Assembly (NCBI GenBank): GCA_031291445.1
Contig: JARLJA010000014.1
Coordinates: 59,320-123,319 of the forward strand
Source of the DNA: Xanthobacteraceae bacterium
GTDB taxonomy: Bacteria > Pseudomonadota > Alphaproteobacteria > Rhizobiales > Xanthobacteraceae
Reading direction: 5' to 3'
Length of the DNA stretch: 64,000 bases
Within the stretch, counting starts at the first letter, position 1; every line of letters starts with the position of its first letter. The translations under genes were made by a program, and so were the position numbers. The notes beneath the pieces were generated by a model. The model saw nothing but the letters and a program-made list of their open reading frames with translations. It made no database searches and was not told the origin of the DNA. Of the stretch, positions 16,076 to 24,165 are shown piece by piece.

Positions 16076-16779
16076 CGTGCCTTCCTCTTCGTATCCTTGG
16101 TATCCTTGGTATCCTTGGCGCCGGCCTGTGCCGCCTTGCGGTGCGCGATCCACAGGCCGACCAGTTCGAGAATGAACTCCACCTGCTTCAGGCCGCGTGC
16201 GTCGTCACGCGAGAACAGGCGGTGGATGGCGGCGCCGCGCACCGTCGACAGCAGCGTGGCCCGCAGGATGTCGAGCTCGGCCCGCGGCAGGTCCACGGCC
16301 GCCAGCATCATGGTCCAGTATTCGTTGCGCTTCTCGGTGATGGCCCGCATCAGCCGGTCGATCCGCGACCGCAGCGCGGCATCATGGCGCGAACCGATCC
16401 AGATCTCCAGCAAGGCGACGTAGTCGTCGCCGGAATAGACATGCCAGTACCGTGCCGCCACCGCCGAGACCTGCTGGTCGAGGCTGTCGTGGGTGGCGAT
16501 CTCGGCCTCGATCTCGCCGACCAGTTCGCGGGAGATGAAGGTCACGACGTCGAGATAGAGCTCCCGCAGCGAGCCGAAGTGGTGCTGCAAGGCGCCGCGG
16601 GTCACCCTGGCGCGGGCGGCGATGGCGGCCGCGGTGGTCGCGGCATAGCCGCGCTCGCAGATCACGTCGATCGCGGCCCGGATCAGCGCCGCCCGCGTCG
16701 CTTCGGTGCGGTCGGCCTGCCGCCGCCGCGCCGGCTCCTCGACCAGCCGGCGGGCCGGTGCGTGTGAGGATCGCGTCAT
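16072..16779 (-). CDS. TetR-family transcriptional regulator
   Basis: 235 residues. The N-terminal TetR helix-turn-helix reads RAALIRAAIDVICERGYAAT, then AAAIAARARVTRGALQHHFGS, with the standard YF/HHF recognition-helix end. The ligand domain follows, and the C terminus ends in a basic DTKDTKDTKRKAR tail encoded by three 9-base tandem repeats. It is embedded in the operon it probably regulates: its start shares a base with the stop of the binding-protein gene (TGATG) and its stop overlaps the thiolase-like gene. The inverted repeat upstream of the first gene is the likely operator, and an acyl-CoA of the pathway the likely inducer. Confidence 0.87.
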   Translation of the reverse strand: MTRSSHAPARRLVEEPARRRQADRTEATRAALIRAAIDVICERGYAATTAAAIAARARVTRGALQHHFGSLRELYLDVVTFISRELVGEIEAEIATHDSLDQQVSAVAARYWHVYSGDDYVALLEIWIGSRHDAALRSRIDRLMRAITEKRNEYWTMMLAAVDLPRAELDILRATLLSTVRGAAIHRLFSRDDARGLKQVEFILELVGLWIAHRKAAQAGAKDTKDTKDTKRKAR

Positions 16780-17993
16780 CAATGCACCAGGGGGCAGCCC
16801 CCGTCGGCCAGCGGGCGGAAGGCTTCCTCCGCGGGGATGGTGGCGACGAGCTTGTAGAGGTCCCACTCCGAGGTCGATTCGGCCGGGGTCTTGACCTGGT
16901 AGAGATACATGTCGCGCAGCACGCGGCCGTCCTCGCGCAGCCGGCCGTCATGGGTCATGAAATCGTTGATCGGGGTGGCGCGCATCTTCGCCATCACGGC
17001 GTCGGCGTCCTTGGTTTCGGCGTCGCGCACCGCCTTGAGGTAGTGCAGGGTCGCGCTGTAGGCGCCGGCCTGGGTCATGCTCGGCATCCGGTGCATACGC
17101 TCATAGAAGCGCTTCGACCACGTCCGGCCGGCGTCGTCGTGATCCCAGTAGAAGGCGTTGGTCAGCATCAGCCCCTGGGCCGATTTGGTGCCCAGGGTGT
17201 GGACGTCGCTGATGAAGGCGATCAGGGCGACCAGCTGGATGCCGCTCGCCGGCAGGCCGAACTCGATCGCCTGCTTGACGGCGGTGATCATGTCGGCGCC
17301 GCCGTCGGCGAGGCCGACGATCCTGGCGCCGGAGGTCTGCGCCTGCAGGATCTGCGACGACAGGTCGGCCGAATTCAGCGGATGGCGGACCGAGCCGAGC
17401 ACCTTGCCGCCGAGCGAGGTGACCACCGCCGAGGTGTCGCGCTCGAGCGTCAGGCCGAAGACGTAGTCGGCGGTGATGAAGAACCAGTCCCGCCCGCCGC
17501 GCTTGACGATGGTGGCCCCGGTGCCGCGCGACATGGCGTAGGTGTCCCAGGTCCAGTGCGCGGCGTAGGCCGAGCAGGATTTTCCGGTGATGTCGGAACT
17601 GCCGGCACTGGTGACCAGCGCGAGCTTCTTCTTCTGGGTCGCCAGCCCCATCACCGCGAGCGCCATGCCCGACGATGGCAGGTCGGTGATGACGTCGACG
17701 CCGTGATCGTACCACTCCCGCGCGATGTTGGCGGCGACGTCGGCCTTGTTCTGGCCGTCGGCATAGACGATCTCGATCTTGTGGCCCAGCACCGAGCCGC
17801 CGAAATCCTCGACCGCCATGCGTACCGCCTCGACCGAGCCCATGCCGCCGATGTCGGCATAGGTCCCGGTCATGTCGGCCAGGACCCCGATCTTGACCGG
17901 CTCGCCGCTCTGCGCCCGCGCCGGCGCGACGCCGGCGAGACCGACCAGCGCCGCAACGATCGTGATGCGTGCCGTCATCGTTCGTGCCGTCAT
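16779..17993 (-). CDS. Liv-type ABC transporter substrate-binding protein
   Basis: 404 residues with a signal peptide (MTARTMTARITIVAALVGLA, cleaved after PARA). The type I binding fold shows VKIGVLADMTGTYADIGGMG, ADVAANIAREWYDHGVDVI, FITADYVFGLTLERD, and IVGLADGGADMITAVKQA. This class delivers branched amino acids, aromatic acids or other small acids to Liv-type permeases. It is the first gene of an overlapped operon with TetR and CoA-ester enzymes, so its ligand is probably the parent acid of that pathway. No permease is in this operon; the livHMGF set 1.5 kb away could serve it. GGGAGGAA precedes the ATG. Confidence 0.87.
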   Translation of the reverse strand: MTARTMTARITIVAALVGLAGVAPARAQSGEPVKIGVLADMTGTYADIGGMGSVEAVRMAVEDFGGSVLGHKIEIVYADGQNKADVAANIAREWYDHGVDVITDLPSSGMALAVMGLATQKKKLALVTSAGSSDITGKSCSAYAAHWTWDTYAMSRGTGATIVKRGGRDWFFITADYVFGLTLERDTSAVVTSLGGKVLGSVRHPLNSADLSSQILQAQTSGARIVGLADGGADMITAVKQAIEFGLPASGIQLVALIAFISDVHTLGTKSAQGLMLTNAFYWDHDDAGRTWSKRFYERMHRMPSMTQAGAYSATLHYLKAVRDAETKDADAVMAKMRATPINDFMTHDGRLREDGRVLRDMYLYQVKTPAESTSEWDLYKLVATIPAEEAFRPLADGGCPLVH

Positions 17994-18060
17994 GGCTGTT
18001 CCTCCCCGCTCGGCCCGTGTCGCGCCCCAGGGAGCGGGCCGGCCGTTGACGGGCTTGATA

Positions 18061-18084
18061 TACATACATTCACAAATGCATGTA
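18061..18084. promoter_or_regulatory. Probable TetR operator upstream of the CoA-ester operon
   Basis: Inverted repeat with 10-base arms, TACATACATT and AATGCATGTA, separated by CACA; nine of ten arm positions pair. It lies 68 bases upstream of the binding-protein start and is AT-rich in a GC-rich setting. Size and symmetry suit a TetR dimer, and a tetR gene is second in the operon. Binding has not been shown. Confidence 0.6.
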
Positions 18085-18315
18085 AATGAGATGGCAGGAC
18101 TGCGCGGATGGTTGCCTCGCCTCGCCCGGAGCGACCAAGAGCCGGAAAGACGCCCACCCCTATTCCGCTTTGGGTGGAACAACGGACATGTTGCGCGCCC
18201 TCCCCGACGCGATTGACCCGGAGCGGACATGACCCGAAATCCGAGCATCGGCGGCAATAGTGTCAACCGCCGCGCACGCTCTGCCGGGTCCATCCGCTCT
18301 AGGAACCACAATCGA
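18085..18315. other. Spacer with no gene seen
   Basis: No credible reading frame. The stretch around 18150-18235 (gctttgggtggaacaacgg and gagcggacatgacccg) resembles degenerate low-value repeats common between genes in Bradyrhizobium-type genomes. That is a resemblance only. Confidence 0.35.
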
Positions 18316-19095
18316 TCATGGGAATTTTCTTTTAAAATTCTCGTAGGTGAGCAGCTCCGGCGTGGACATGTCTCCTAGGTACCTGGGACCAAGGGGCAGA
18401 CGTATCAAGCGATGATTCGAATTGTTCGTCCCCGCAAGCCAAGGCAGACGATTTTCTATCTCTTTCGTCAGCGGATCATCGGTAATTTCAATAAACACTT
18501 GTTTCAGCCTCACACCTGAGCCGAAGCTTTTAGCGAGGTCGAATGGATTGACCTGCTCCACGCTACTCGGATCGCTCGTATCCCGGAAACGAACCAAAAC
18601 GGGGAGCTGCTCAAATGGCAGATCTCCCCGAGGTTTCTTCCGTTGCACTTCATCGAGGTAAGCCGCAAACCCATCCTTCGAACAAAATCCTTTGCCGACC
18701 TCGCCGCGAAAGTTCTTCTGGGCGAAGGGCACCAAGGCCGCGTTGTACATGCCCGTTCCGCCGCTTCGAAGCGCGCGCTCAGCTGCCAGCGTCACGAACA
18801 ATAGGCCACGCGGGCCCAGATCGACGACGACGGCCTCGCCTTCCTCGCCCTCGGTGCTCAACGATCCAAATCCGATTGCTCGGTTGCAGGGCCCCGGTGA
18901 GCGGATTGTCACCTCACTCACGCTCGAGCCTGAGCGGTCCCCTTCTGGGGTCTCTACGACGAGGGTCAGGCGTGATCGAAGCGTGCTCTTGTCGCCGCTC
19001 AATGCCCATAGGCCAAACGCGATGATTGCAGCAACAGCCACGAGAGCAACCAAACATCCTTTAGGACGCCCGCTCGGTGACCTCCTCTTAGGCAT
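18316..19095 (-). CDS. Hypothetical membrane-anchored protein
   Basis: 259 residues, family not recognised. The cytoplasmic basic start MPKRRSPSGRPKG leads into one transmembrane helix (CLVALVAVAAIIAFGLWAL, residues about 14-33), then a soluble exported domain of about 220 residues. That domain includes VVDLGPRGLLFVTLAAERAL, a single PCNRA and GFCSKDGFAAYLDE; the two cysteines could pair in the periplasm. The ATG at 19095 has an AGGGAC site; a GTG six codons earlier is less likely. GC content is lower than in the neighbours on both sides and it is not overlapped with them, so it may be an insertion between the two operons. Confidence 0.7.
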   Translation of the reverse strand: MPKRRSPSGRPKGCLVALVAVAAIIAFGLWALSGDKSTLRSRLTLVVETPEGDRSGSSVSEVTIRSPGPCNRAIGFGSLSTEGEEGEAVVVDLGPRGLLFVTLAAERALRSGGTGMYNAALVPFAQKNFRGEVGKGFCSKDGFAAYLDEVQRKKPRGDLPFEQLPVLVRFRDTSDPSSVEQVNPFDLAKSFGSGVRLKQVFIEITDDPLTKEIENRLPWLAGTNNSNHRLIRLPLGPRYLGDMSTPELLTYENFKRKFP

Positions 19096-19458
19096 GAATG
19101 TCCCTGTAGACACAGCCGGATACGCAATTGCGACGCTCTATGGCAGCAAGAGCGACCCCATCGAATGCTTAGCTTGCGCCCGCAGGATGGGGCGTGGCGG
19201 TTAGCGCGACGTTAATTGCAACTCAGAGTAGGTCAATAAGAGCATGTCAAGCCGTCACAGGAATCGGCATTGGATTTCCTCTTTTTTCCCTTAGCGTCGT
19301 TTCGCTGTCATGAAAAAATGCTCGGCTATCGGGGCACATCGGACTCTGGCTCGCCGTCAGCCCGACAGATTTATGGGTTCACAGCCCGGCACGCACAACT
19401 GCGGCCGTCTTCACGGGCTCCAGGCAAGACGAAATCAAGAGCACCGCCGCGTGCCGCC
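19096..19458. other. Intergenic region downstream of livF
   Basis: About 360 bases. There is no supported gene and no clear terminator hairpin after the livF stop. The part at 19200-19330 is AT-rich and could hold the promoter of the hypothetical gene at 18316, but I cannot assign -35/-10 boxes with confidence. Confidence 0.4.
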
Positions 19459-20172
19459 TCAGCGCACGCCGACGCCGAGCAGGTCGTCGACCAGGCCGTG
19501 CTCCGCCAGCAGGTCGGCCGGGGCGCCGCGCCACACCGCGCGACCGCGCTCGATCACGATGGCCTGCTCGGCGAAATCCAGCGCGCGCTCGATCTGCTGT
19601 TCCACCAGGATGATGGTCATCTCGCCGGACCGCGCCAGCTTCGACACCGTCGCCATGATCTGGTCGCAGATCACCGGGGCCAGTCCCTCCAGCGGCTCGT
19701 CGAGCAGGAGAATGTTCGGACGGCCGAGCAGCGTGCGCGCCAGCGACAGCATCTGCTGCTCGCCGCCGGACAGCTGCTGGCCGAAATTCTGCCGGCGCTC
19801 GGCGAGCCGCGGAAACAGCCCATAGACCTCCTCGAGCGCGGCCTTGTCGCGGCCCTTGAGCCCGGTGACCAGGTTTTCCTCGACCGTCAGCGAGCGGAAG
19901 ATATCGCGGGTCTGCGGCACGTAGCCGATGCCGGCCATGGCGCGGGCCGAAGGCTTCAGCCCCGCAAGCTCACGGCCGCCGGCGCGGATGCTGCCGCCCT
20001 GGTGGCTCGTCAGCCCCATCAGCGTCGCCAGCAGCGTGGTCTTGCCGACGCCGTTGCGTCCCAGGATCGCCAGGCGGCCGCCGGCGCTGACCGTGAAGCT
20101 CAGGTCGGAGATGATGCGCGTCGGCCCGTAGCCGGAGCTCAGGCGGTCGACCTCAAGCGCGGCGGCGGCCAT
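19459..20172 (-). CDS. livF: Liv-type ABC transporter ATPase, LivF
   Basis: 237 residues. Walker A is LGRNGVGKTTL, the signature is QLSGGEQQMLSLARTLLG, and Walker B is ILLLDEPLEGLAPVI with the LivF-type GLAP. The Q-loop is YVPQTRDIFRSLTVEENL and the H-loop is LVEQQ. It is one of two ATPases in a branched-chain-amino-acid-type importer and the last gene of the catabolic operon. It overlaps livG by 20 bases. The real cargo is probably the amine or amide handled by the upstream enzymes. Confidence 0.92.
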   Translation of the reverse strand: MAAAALEVDRLSSGYGPTRIISDLSFTVSAGGRLAILGRNGVGKTTLLATLMGLTSHQGGSIRAGGRELAGLKPSARAMAGIGYVPQTRDIFRSLTVEENLVTGLKGRDKAALEEVYGLFPRLAERRQNFGQQLSGGEQQMLSLARTLLGRPNILLLDEPLEGLAPVICDQIMATVSKLARSGEMTIILVEQQIERALDFAEQAIVIERGRAVWRGAPADLLAEHGLVDDLLGVGVR

Positions 20173-20920
20173 CGGCGTAGCTCCCCAGGTAGGCGCGGCG
20201 GACCTCTTCGTCGCGGGTGACCGCGCCGGCGTCGCCCTCGAAGATCAGGCGGCCATTGGCGAGCACCAGCACGCGCCGCGCGAACTTGAACACCAGGTCC
20301 ATGTCGTGCTCGATCATCAGCACCGCGATCTCCCTGGGCAATCGGTCGATCGCCTCGAGGATCTTGGGCGCCTCGTCGTGCGGCACCCCGGCGGCGGGCT
20401 CGTCCAGGATCAGGACCTTGGGATTGAGCGCGAGCCCGATGGCGAGATCGAGCAGCCGCTGCTGGCCGTAGGCCAGCTCCGTCACCGGGCGGGCGGCGAG
20501 ATCGGCGATGCCGAGCAGCTCGAGGATCCGCCTCCATTCCTCGCGCACGCCCGGCGTGAAGGTGGCTCTGGCAAAGAAGCGCCAGGTCATGCCGCGGCGC
20601 TGCATCACCGCGAGCGCGACATTTTCGGCGACCGTGAGGCCGGTGAACAGCCGCGTGATCTGGAATGTGCGAACGAGGCCCGCCTTGACCCGCGCCGGGA
20701 TCGAAAGATCGGTGATGTCCTGGCCGTCGAACACCACCCGCCCCTCGGACGGCGCAAGGTCGCCGGTGATGACGTTGACCAGCGTGGTCTTGCCGGCGCC
20801 GTTCGGCCCGATCAGCGCCACCCGCTCGCCCTCGCCCAGCGTGAACGAGACCTCGGCGTTGACGCGCAGGCCGCCGAAGGCGCGCGAGACGTTCCGCAGT
20901 TCGAGCAGCGGCCGGGTCAT
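20153..20920 (-). CDS. livG: Liv-type ABC transporter ATPase, LivG
   Basis: 255 residues. Walker A is IGPNGAGKTTLVN, then RTFQITRLFTGLTVAENV at the Q-loop. The signature is ELAYGQQRLLDLAIGLA, where AYG replaces SGG as is usual in LivG. Walker B is VLILDEPAAGVPHDE and the H-loop is LMIEHDMDLVF. The start was chosen at the ATG overlapping the livM stop by 4 bases. It pairs with LivF on the LivH/LivM membrane core. Confidence 0.92.
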   Translation of the reverse strand: MTRPLLELRNVSRAFGGLRVNAEVSFTLGEGERVALIGPNGAGKTTLVNVITGDLAPSEGRVVFDGQDITDLSIPARVKAGLVRTFQITRLFTGLTVAENVALAVMQRRGMTWRFFARATFTPGVREEWRRILELLGIADLAARPVTELAYGQQRLLDLAIGLALNPKVLILDEPAAGVPHDEAPKILEAIDRLPREIAVLMIEHDMDLVFKFARRVLVLANGRLIFEGDAGAVTRDEEVRRAYLGSYADGRRRA

Positions 20921-21921
20921 GGCCTGGCTCCCGCGCGGCGGAGCCGGCGCCAGCGCGACGCCACGGCGGGGCCGAGCCCCTGCGGCGCGAACAGCACGAT
21001 GGCGACCAACAGGAGGCCGACCAAAGTCAGCCAGTGATACGGGTTGGCGGCGGAGACGACGTGCTCGAACAGCTGGAACACGATGGCGCCGAACAGCGCG
21101 CCCCACAGGCTGCCGGCGCCGCCGAGCACCAGCATGACGAGGGCCTCCGCCGAGCGCTCGAAGCCGACGCTGTCGAGCCCAACCACCCCGGTGTTGATCG
21201 CCATCAGCGCGCCGCCGATCCCGGCCACGACCCCCGACACGCCGTACATGGCGATCAGCCGCGGGTACACCGCGGCGCCGATCATGCGGGCCCGCAGGTT
21301 GTTGTCGCGGATCCCCCGGCACAGCAGGCCGAACGGCGAGGCCACCAGCCGCGTCAGCACGATGAAGACCACGATCAGCACGGCGAGCGAGAACAGGTAG
21401 CCGGTGCGGCTGAACATGTCGAAGCCGAACACCCCGAAGATGCGCCCGGGGGTGATACCCGACAACCCGTCGCTGCCGCCGGTCAGGCTGGAGAGCTTGT
21501 TGGACAGCGCACCGACCAGTTGACCGATCGCGATCGACAGCACCAGCTGCGGCAGGCCGTGGAAGCGGGTGACGATGGCCCCCGACACCAGCCCCATCAC
21601 CAGGCCGGACAGCCCGCCGACCGCGAGCAGCAGCAGCGGATCGGCCAAGCCGGCGATGCAGGCGTTTCCGACCGCGTAGGCGGCGACCCCGAAGATCGCC
21701 GCGTGGCCGAGCGTCGCGACGCCGCAATAGCCGACCACGAGGTCGAGGGAGAGCACCAAGAGCGTGATGCTGATCAGGCGGGTCAGAAACGCCAGGTCCT
21801 CGGGAAACACCAGATAGCCCGCGGCGCCGAGCAGGCCGATGACGATCACGGGAACGGCCAGCTGCCGCACTGCCGCGGGAGGGCCGAGCCGGGGTTCAAC
21901 GGAGGTGTGCTGGCCTGTCAC
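20917..21921 (-). CDS. livM: Liv-type ABC transporter permease, LivM
   Basis: 334 residues with eight or more hydrophobic helices. The family block is SLDLVVGYCGVATLGHAAIFGVAAY, and the late cytoplasmic loop reads SPFGLLCRGIRDNNLRARMIG, typical of LivM. The start is GTG, overlapping the livH stop as GTGA. It is an inner-membrane subunit with LivH. Confidence 0.9.
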   Translation of the reverse strand: MTGQHTSVEPRLGPPAAVRQLAVPVIVIGLLGAAGYLVFPEDLAFLTRLISITLLVLSLDLVVGYCGVATLGHAAIFGVAAYAVGNACIAGLADPLLLLAVGGLSGLVMGLVSGAIVTRFHGLPQLVLSIAIGQLVGALSNKLSSLTGGSDGLSGITPGRIFGVFGFDMFSRTGYLFSLAVLIVVFIVLTRLVASPFGLLCRGIRDNNLRARMIGAAVYPRLIAMYGVSGVVAGIGGALMAINTGVVGLDSVGFERSAEALVMLVLGGAGSLWGALFGAIVFQLFEHVVSAANPYHWLTLVGLLLVAIVLFAPQGLGPAVASRWRRLRRAGARP

Positions 21922-22787
21922 TGCGCCCTGCCCAGAAGCCCGTTGGGAAACAGGAAGACGATGACGATGACAGCGAGATAGAAGAAGAACTCGCCGAACT
22001 CGGGGGCCAGGTATTTTCCGGTGGTGTCGGCCAGCCCCAAGAGCAGCGAGGCCGCCAGCGCGCCGGGGATCGAGCCCGCCCCGCCCACCGAGACCACGAC
22101 CAGGAAGGTCACCATGTAGCGCAGCGCGTAGGACGGCTCGATCGGCATCAGTTCCGCGCCGACCACGCCGCCGAACGCACCGAGACCGACGGCGATGGCG
22201 AAGGTCATCGAATAGATCACCTGCGTCCGGATACCGAGCGCTTCCGCCATGTCGCCGTTGTCGACGGCGGCGCGCAGCCGCACCCCGAAATCGGTGCGCT
22301 CGATCAGGAGCCACAGCGCCAGCGCGGTGGTCAGTCCGCAGGCGACCACGAACAGCCGATGGGTCGGGATCATGCGGAAGCCGAGATCGAACGGCCCGCT
22401 CAGCATCGCCGGCACGGGAATGGACTTGGTCGTCGGTCCGAAGACGTAGTTGGCGAGCCCGATGATGACGAAGGTCACGCCGATGGTGAGCAACAGCTGG
22501 GTCAGCTCGCCGGCGCCGCGATAAATCCGCCGGTAGAGCAGCATCTCGAGCGGCGCCGAGATGACGATGGTCCCCAGCACCGCCACCACGATCGCGAACG
22601 GATAATTCAGCCCCAGCTGCTTGATCGCATAGGAGGCGAAATAGCCGCCGATCATGGCGAAGGCGCCGTGGGCCAGATTCACGACCCGCATCAGGCCCAT
22701 CATGATCGAGAGCCCGATCGAGATCGTGAACAGAACCATGCCGTAGGAAACGGCGTCCAGTCCTATGCTCAGCACCGTGTTCATCAT
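21918..22787 (-). CDS. livH: Liv-type ABC transporter permease, LivH
   Basis: 289 residues with eight predicted helices and the LivH signatures LSIMMGLMRVVNLAHGAFAMIG near the N terminus and RAAVDNGDMAEALGI in the cytoplasmic loop before GIRTQVIYSMTFAIAVGLG. It forms the membrane channel with LivM. It is separated from the upstream binding-protein gene by 150 bases that contain a strong stem-loop, a common device for making more binding protein than permease. Confidence 0.92.
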   Translation of the reverse strand: MMNTVLSIGLDAVSYGMVLFTISIGLSIMMGLMRVVNLAHGAFAMIGGYFASYAIKQLGLNYPFAIVVAVLGTIVISAPLEMLLYRRIYRGAGELTQLLLTIGVTFVIIGLANYVFGPTTKSIPVPAMLSGPFDLGFRMIPTHRLFVVACGLTTALALWLLIERTDFGVRLRAAVDNGDMAEALGIRTQVIYSMTFAIAVGLGAFGGVVGAELMPIEPSYALRYMVTFLVVVSVGGAGSIPGALAASLLLGLADTTGKYLAPEFGEFFFYLAVIVIVFLFPNGLLGRAQ

Positions 22788-22895
22788 GGACGACTGGACG
22801 CGCTCCGCCTGGTTGCGCCGGCACGGCCGCGGGTCCCTGTCATCGGCCTACGCTCGTCAGTCATGCGCAATGCCGTCCCCTCGCAACCAATAGCG

Positions 22896-22925
22896 CGCCT
22901 CCCGTCACTATCATGCCGGGAGGCG
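22896..22925 (-). promoter_or_regulatory. Stem-loop between the binding-protein gene and livH
   Basis: Perfect 9-bp stem (cgcctcccg / cgggaggcg) with a 12-base loop, 12 bases after the stop of the binding-protein gene on the minus strand. There is no T tract, so it is more likely an mRNA-stabilising or attenuating hairpin than a full terminator. Confidence 0.55.
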
Positions 22926-22936
22926 TCGAAGACCAG

Positions 22937-24109
22937 TTATTTCCGCAGGCCCCAGTCGGGCTGCGAGGCGAAGGTCTGCAGCTCCTTGTTGAAGAACTTG
23001 CCGTCCTGCTTGGCGACCTCCCGCAGATAGACGTTCTGGGTGATGTGCCGGGTCTCGGGATCGATCGACACCGGTCCGCGCGGGCTGACCCAGGCCATGC
23101 CCTTCACCGCCGCGATCGCCTTGTCCGGATCGCGCTGGCCGCCCGTGGCCTCGACCATGGCATAGATCAGCCTCGCCCCGTCATAGGCAGCGACCGCCGT
23201 CATGGTGATGTCCCCCGGCTTATCGCCGGCCTTGATCAGGTCGGCGATGAAGGCCTTGTTCTCGGCCGAGTCATGCGACACCGAGTAGTGATAGGTGGAC
23301 AGGATGCCGATGCCGCTGTCGCCGATGTTGGGAAGATCGGGCTCGGTGACGACGTCGCCGGTGGAGATCAGGGCGACGCCCGCGGCCTTGAGGCCGTTGT
23401 CGATATAGGCCTTGACGAAGCCCAGCGTCGGCGGCCCCGACGGCAGGAAGGTGAAGATCATGTCGGCGCCGGAATCCTTGATCCGCTGCATGATCGGGCC
23501 GAAATCGGTGGTGGAGAGCGGCATGCGGATGGCTTCGGCGATGGTGCCGCCGTCGGCCTCGAAGGTCTTCTTGAACGCGGTCTCGGCGTCGACCCCCGGG
23601 CCGTAGTCGCTGACCGCGATCGCCACCTTCTTGGCGCCGCGCGCTTTCGCCACCTTCGCCGCCGGCACCGTGTTCTGGAACATGGTGAACGAGGTGCGCA
23701 CGATATAGGGGCTCTTCTCGACGATCGCCGAGGTCGCGGCGTTCATCACCACCATCGGCGTCTTGGATTCCTCGAGCAGCGGCGCGGCCGCCATGGCGTC
23801 GGGCGTGAAGTAGAAGCCGGCGAGATACTGCACCTTGTCCTTGACGATCAGCTCCTGCGCCAGCGCCTTCGACTTCGCCGGGTTCGGCGATTCCTCATCG
23901 CGATAGACGAACTCGATCTCGTGATCGCCGACCTTGTTGCCGTGCTCGGCGACCCAGGCCTCGATGCCGTATTTGAAATTCTGCCCGAACAGCGCATAGG
24001 GCCCGGACATCGTGCCGATGACGCCGACCTTGATGACGTCGCAATAGGCCGGCGCGGACATCATCCCCGCGACCGCCATGGCGCAAACAAATCCAACCGT
24101 CTTCTTCAT
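22937..24109 (-). CDS. Liv-type ABC transporter substrate-binding protein
   Basis: 390 residues with a signal peptide (MKKTVGFVCAMAVAGMMSAP, cleavage near AYC). The core is VIKVGVIGTMSGPYALFGQNFKYGIEAW, with KSKALAQELIVKDKVQYLAGF, AIAVSDYGPGVDAETAFKK and MIFTFLPSGPP. In this group ligands are often aromatic or branched acids and amides. It sits between the glutamine-synthetase-like gene and livHMGF in one operon, so it should capture the substrate of the pathway. Confidence 0.9.
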   Translation of the reverse strand: MKKTVGFVCAMAVAGMMSAPAYCDVIKVGVIGTMSGPYALFGQNFKYGIEAWVAEHGNKVGDHEIEFVYRDEESPNPAKSKALAQELIVKDKVQYLAGFYFTPDAMAAAPLLEESKTPMVVMNAATSAIVEKSPYIVRTSFTMFQNTVPAAKVAKARGAKKVAIAVSDYGPGVDAETAFKKTFEADGGTIAEAIRMPLSTTDFGPIMQRIKDSGADMIFTFLPSGPPTLGFVKAYIDNGLKAAGVALISTGDVVTEPDLPNIGDSGIGILSTYHYSVSHDSAENKAFIADLIKAGDKPGDITMTAVAAYDGARLIYAMVEATGGQRDPDKAIAAVKGMAWVSPRGPVSIDPETRHITQNVYLREVAKQDGKFFNKELQTFASQPDWGLRK

Positions 24110-24165
24110 CGCTGGTCCCCTGTTCTGTCAGATCGATCCGGTGGCCTGGCTGAAACCCTGAAAGC

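Noticed and set aside
18150..18240. Possible degraded gene of the repetitive short-protein type often annotated in Bradyrhizobium relatives
   Set aside because: Only short resemblances, no usable frame.
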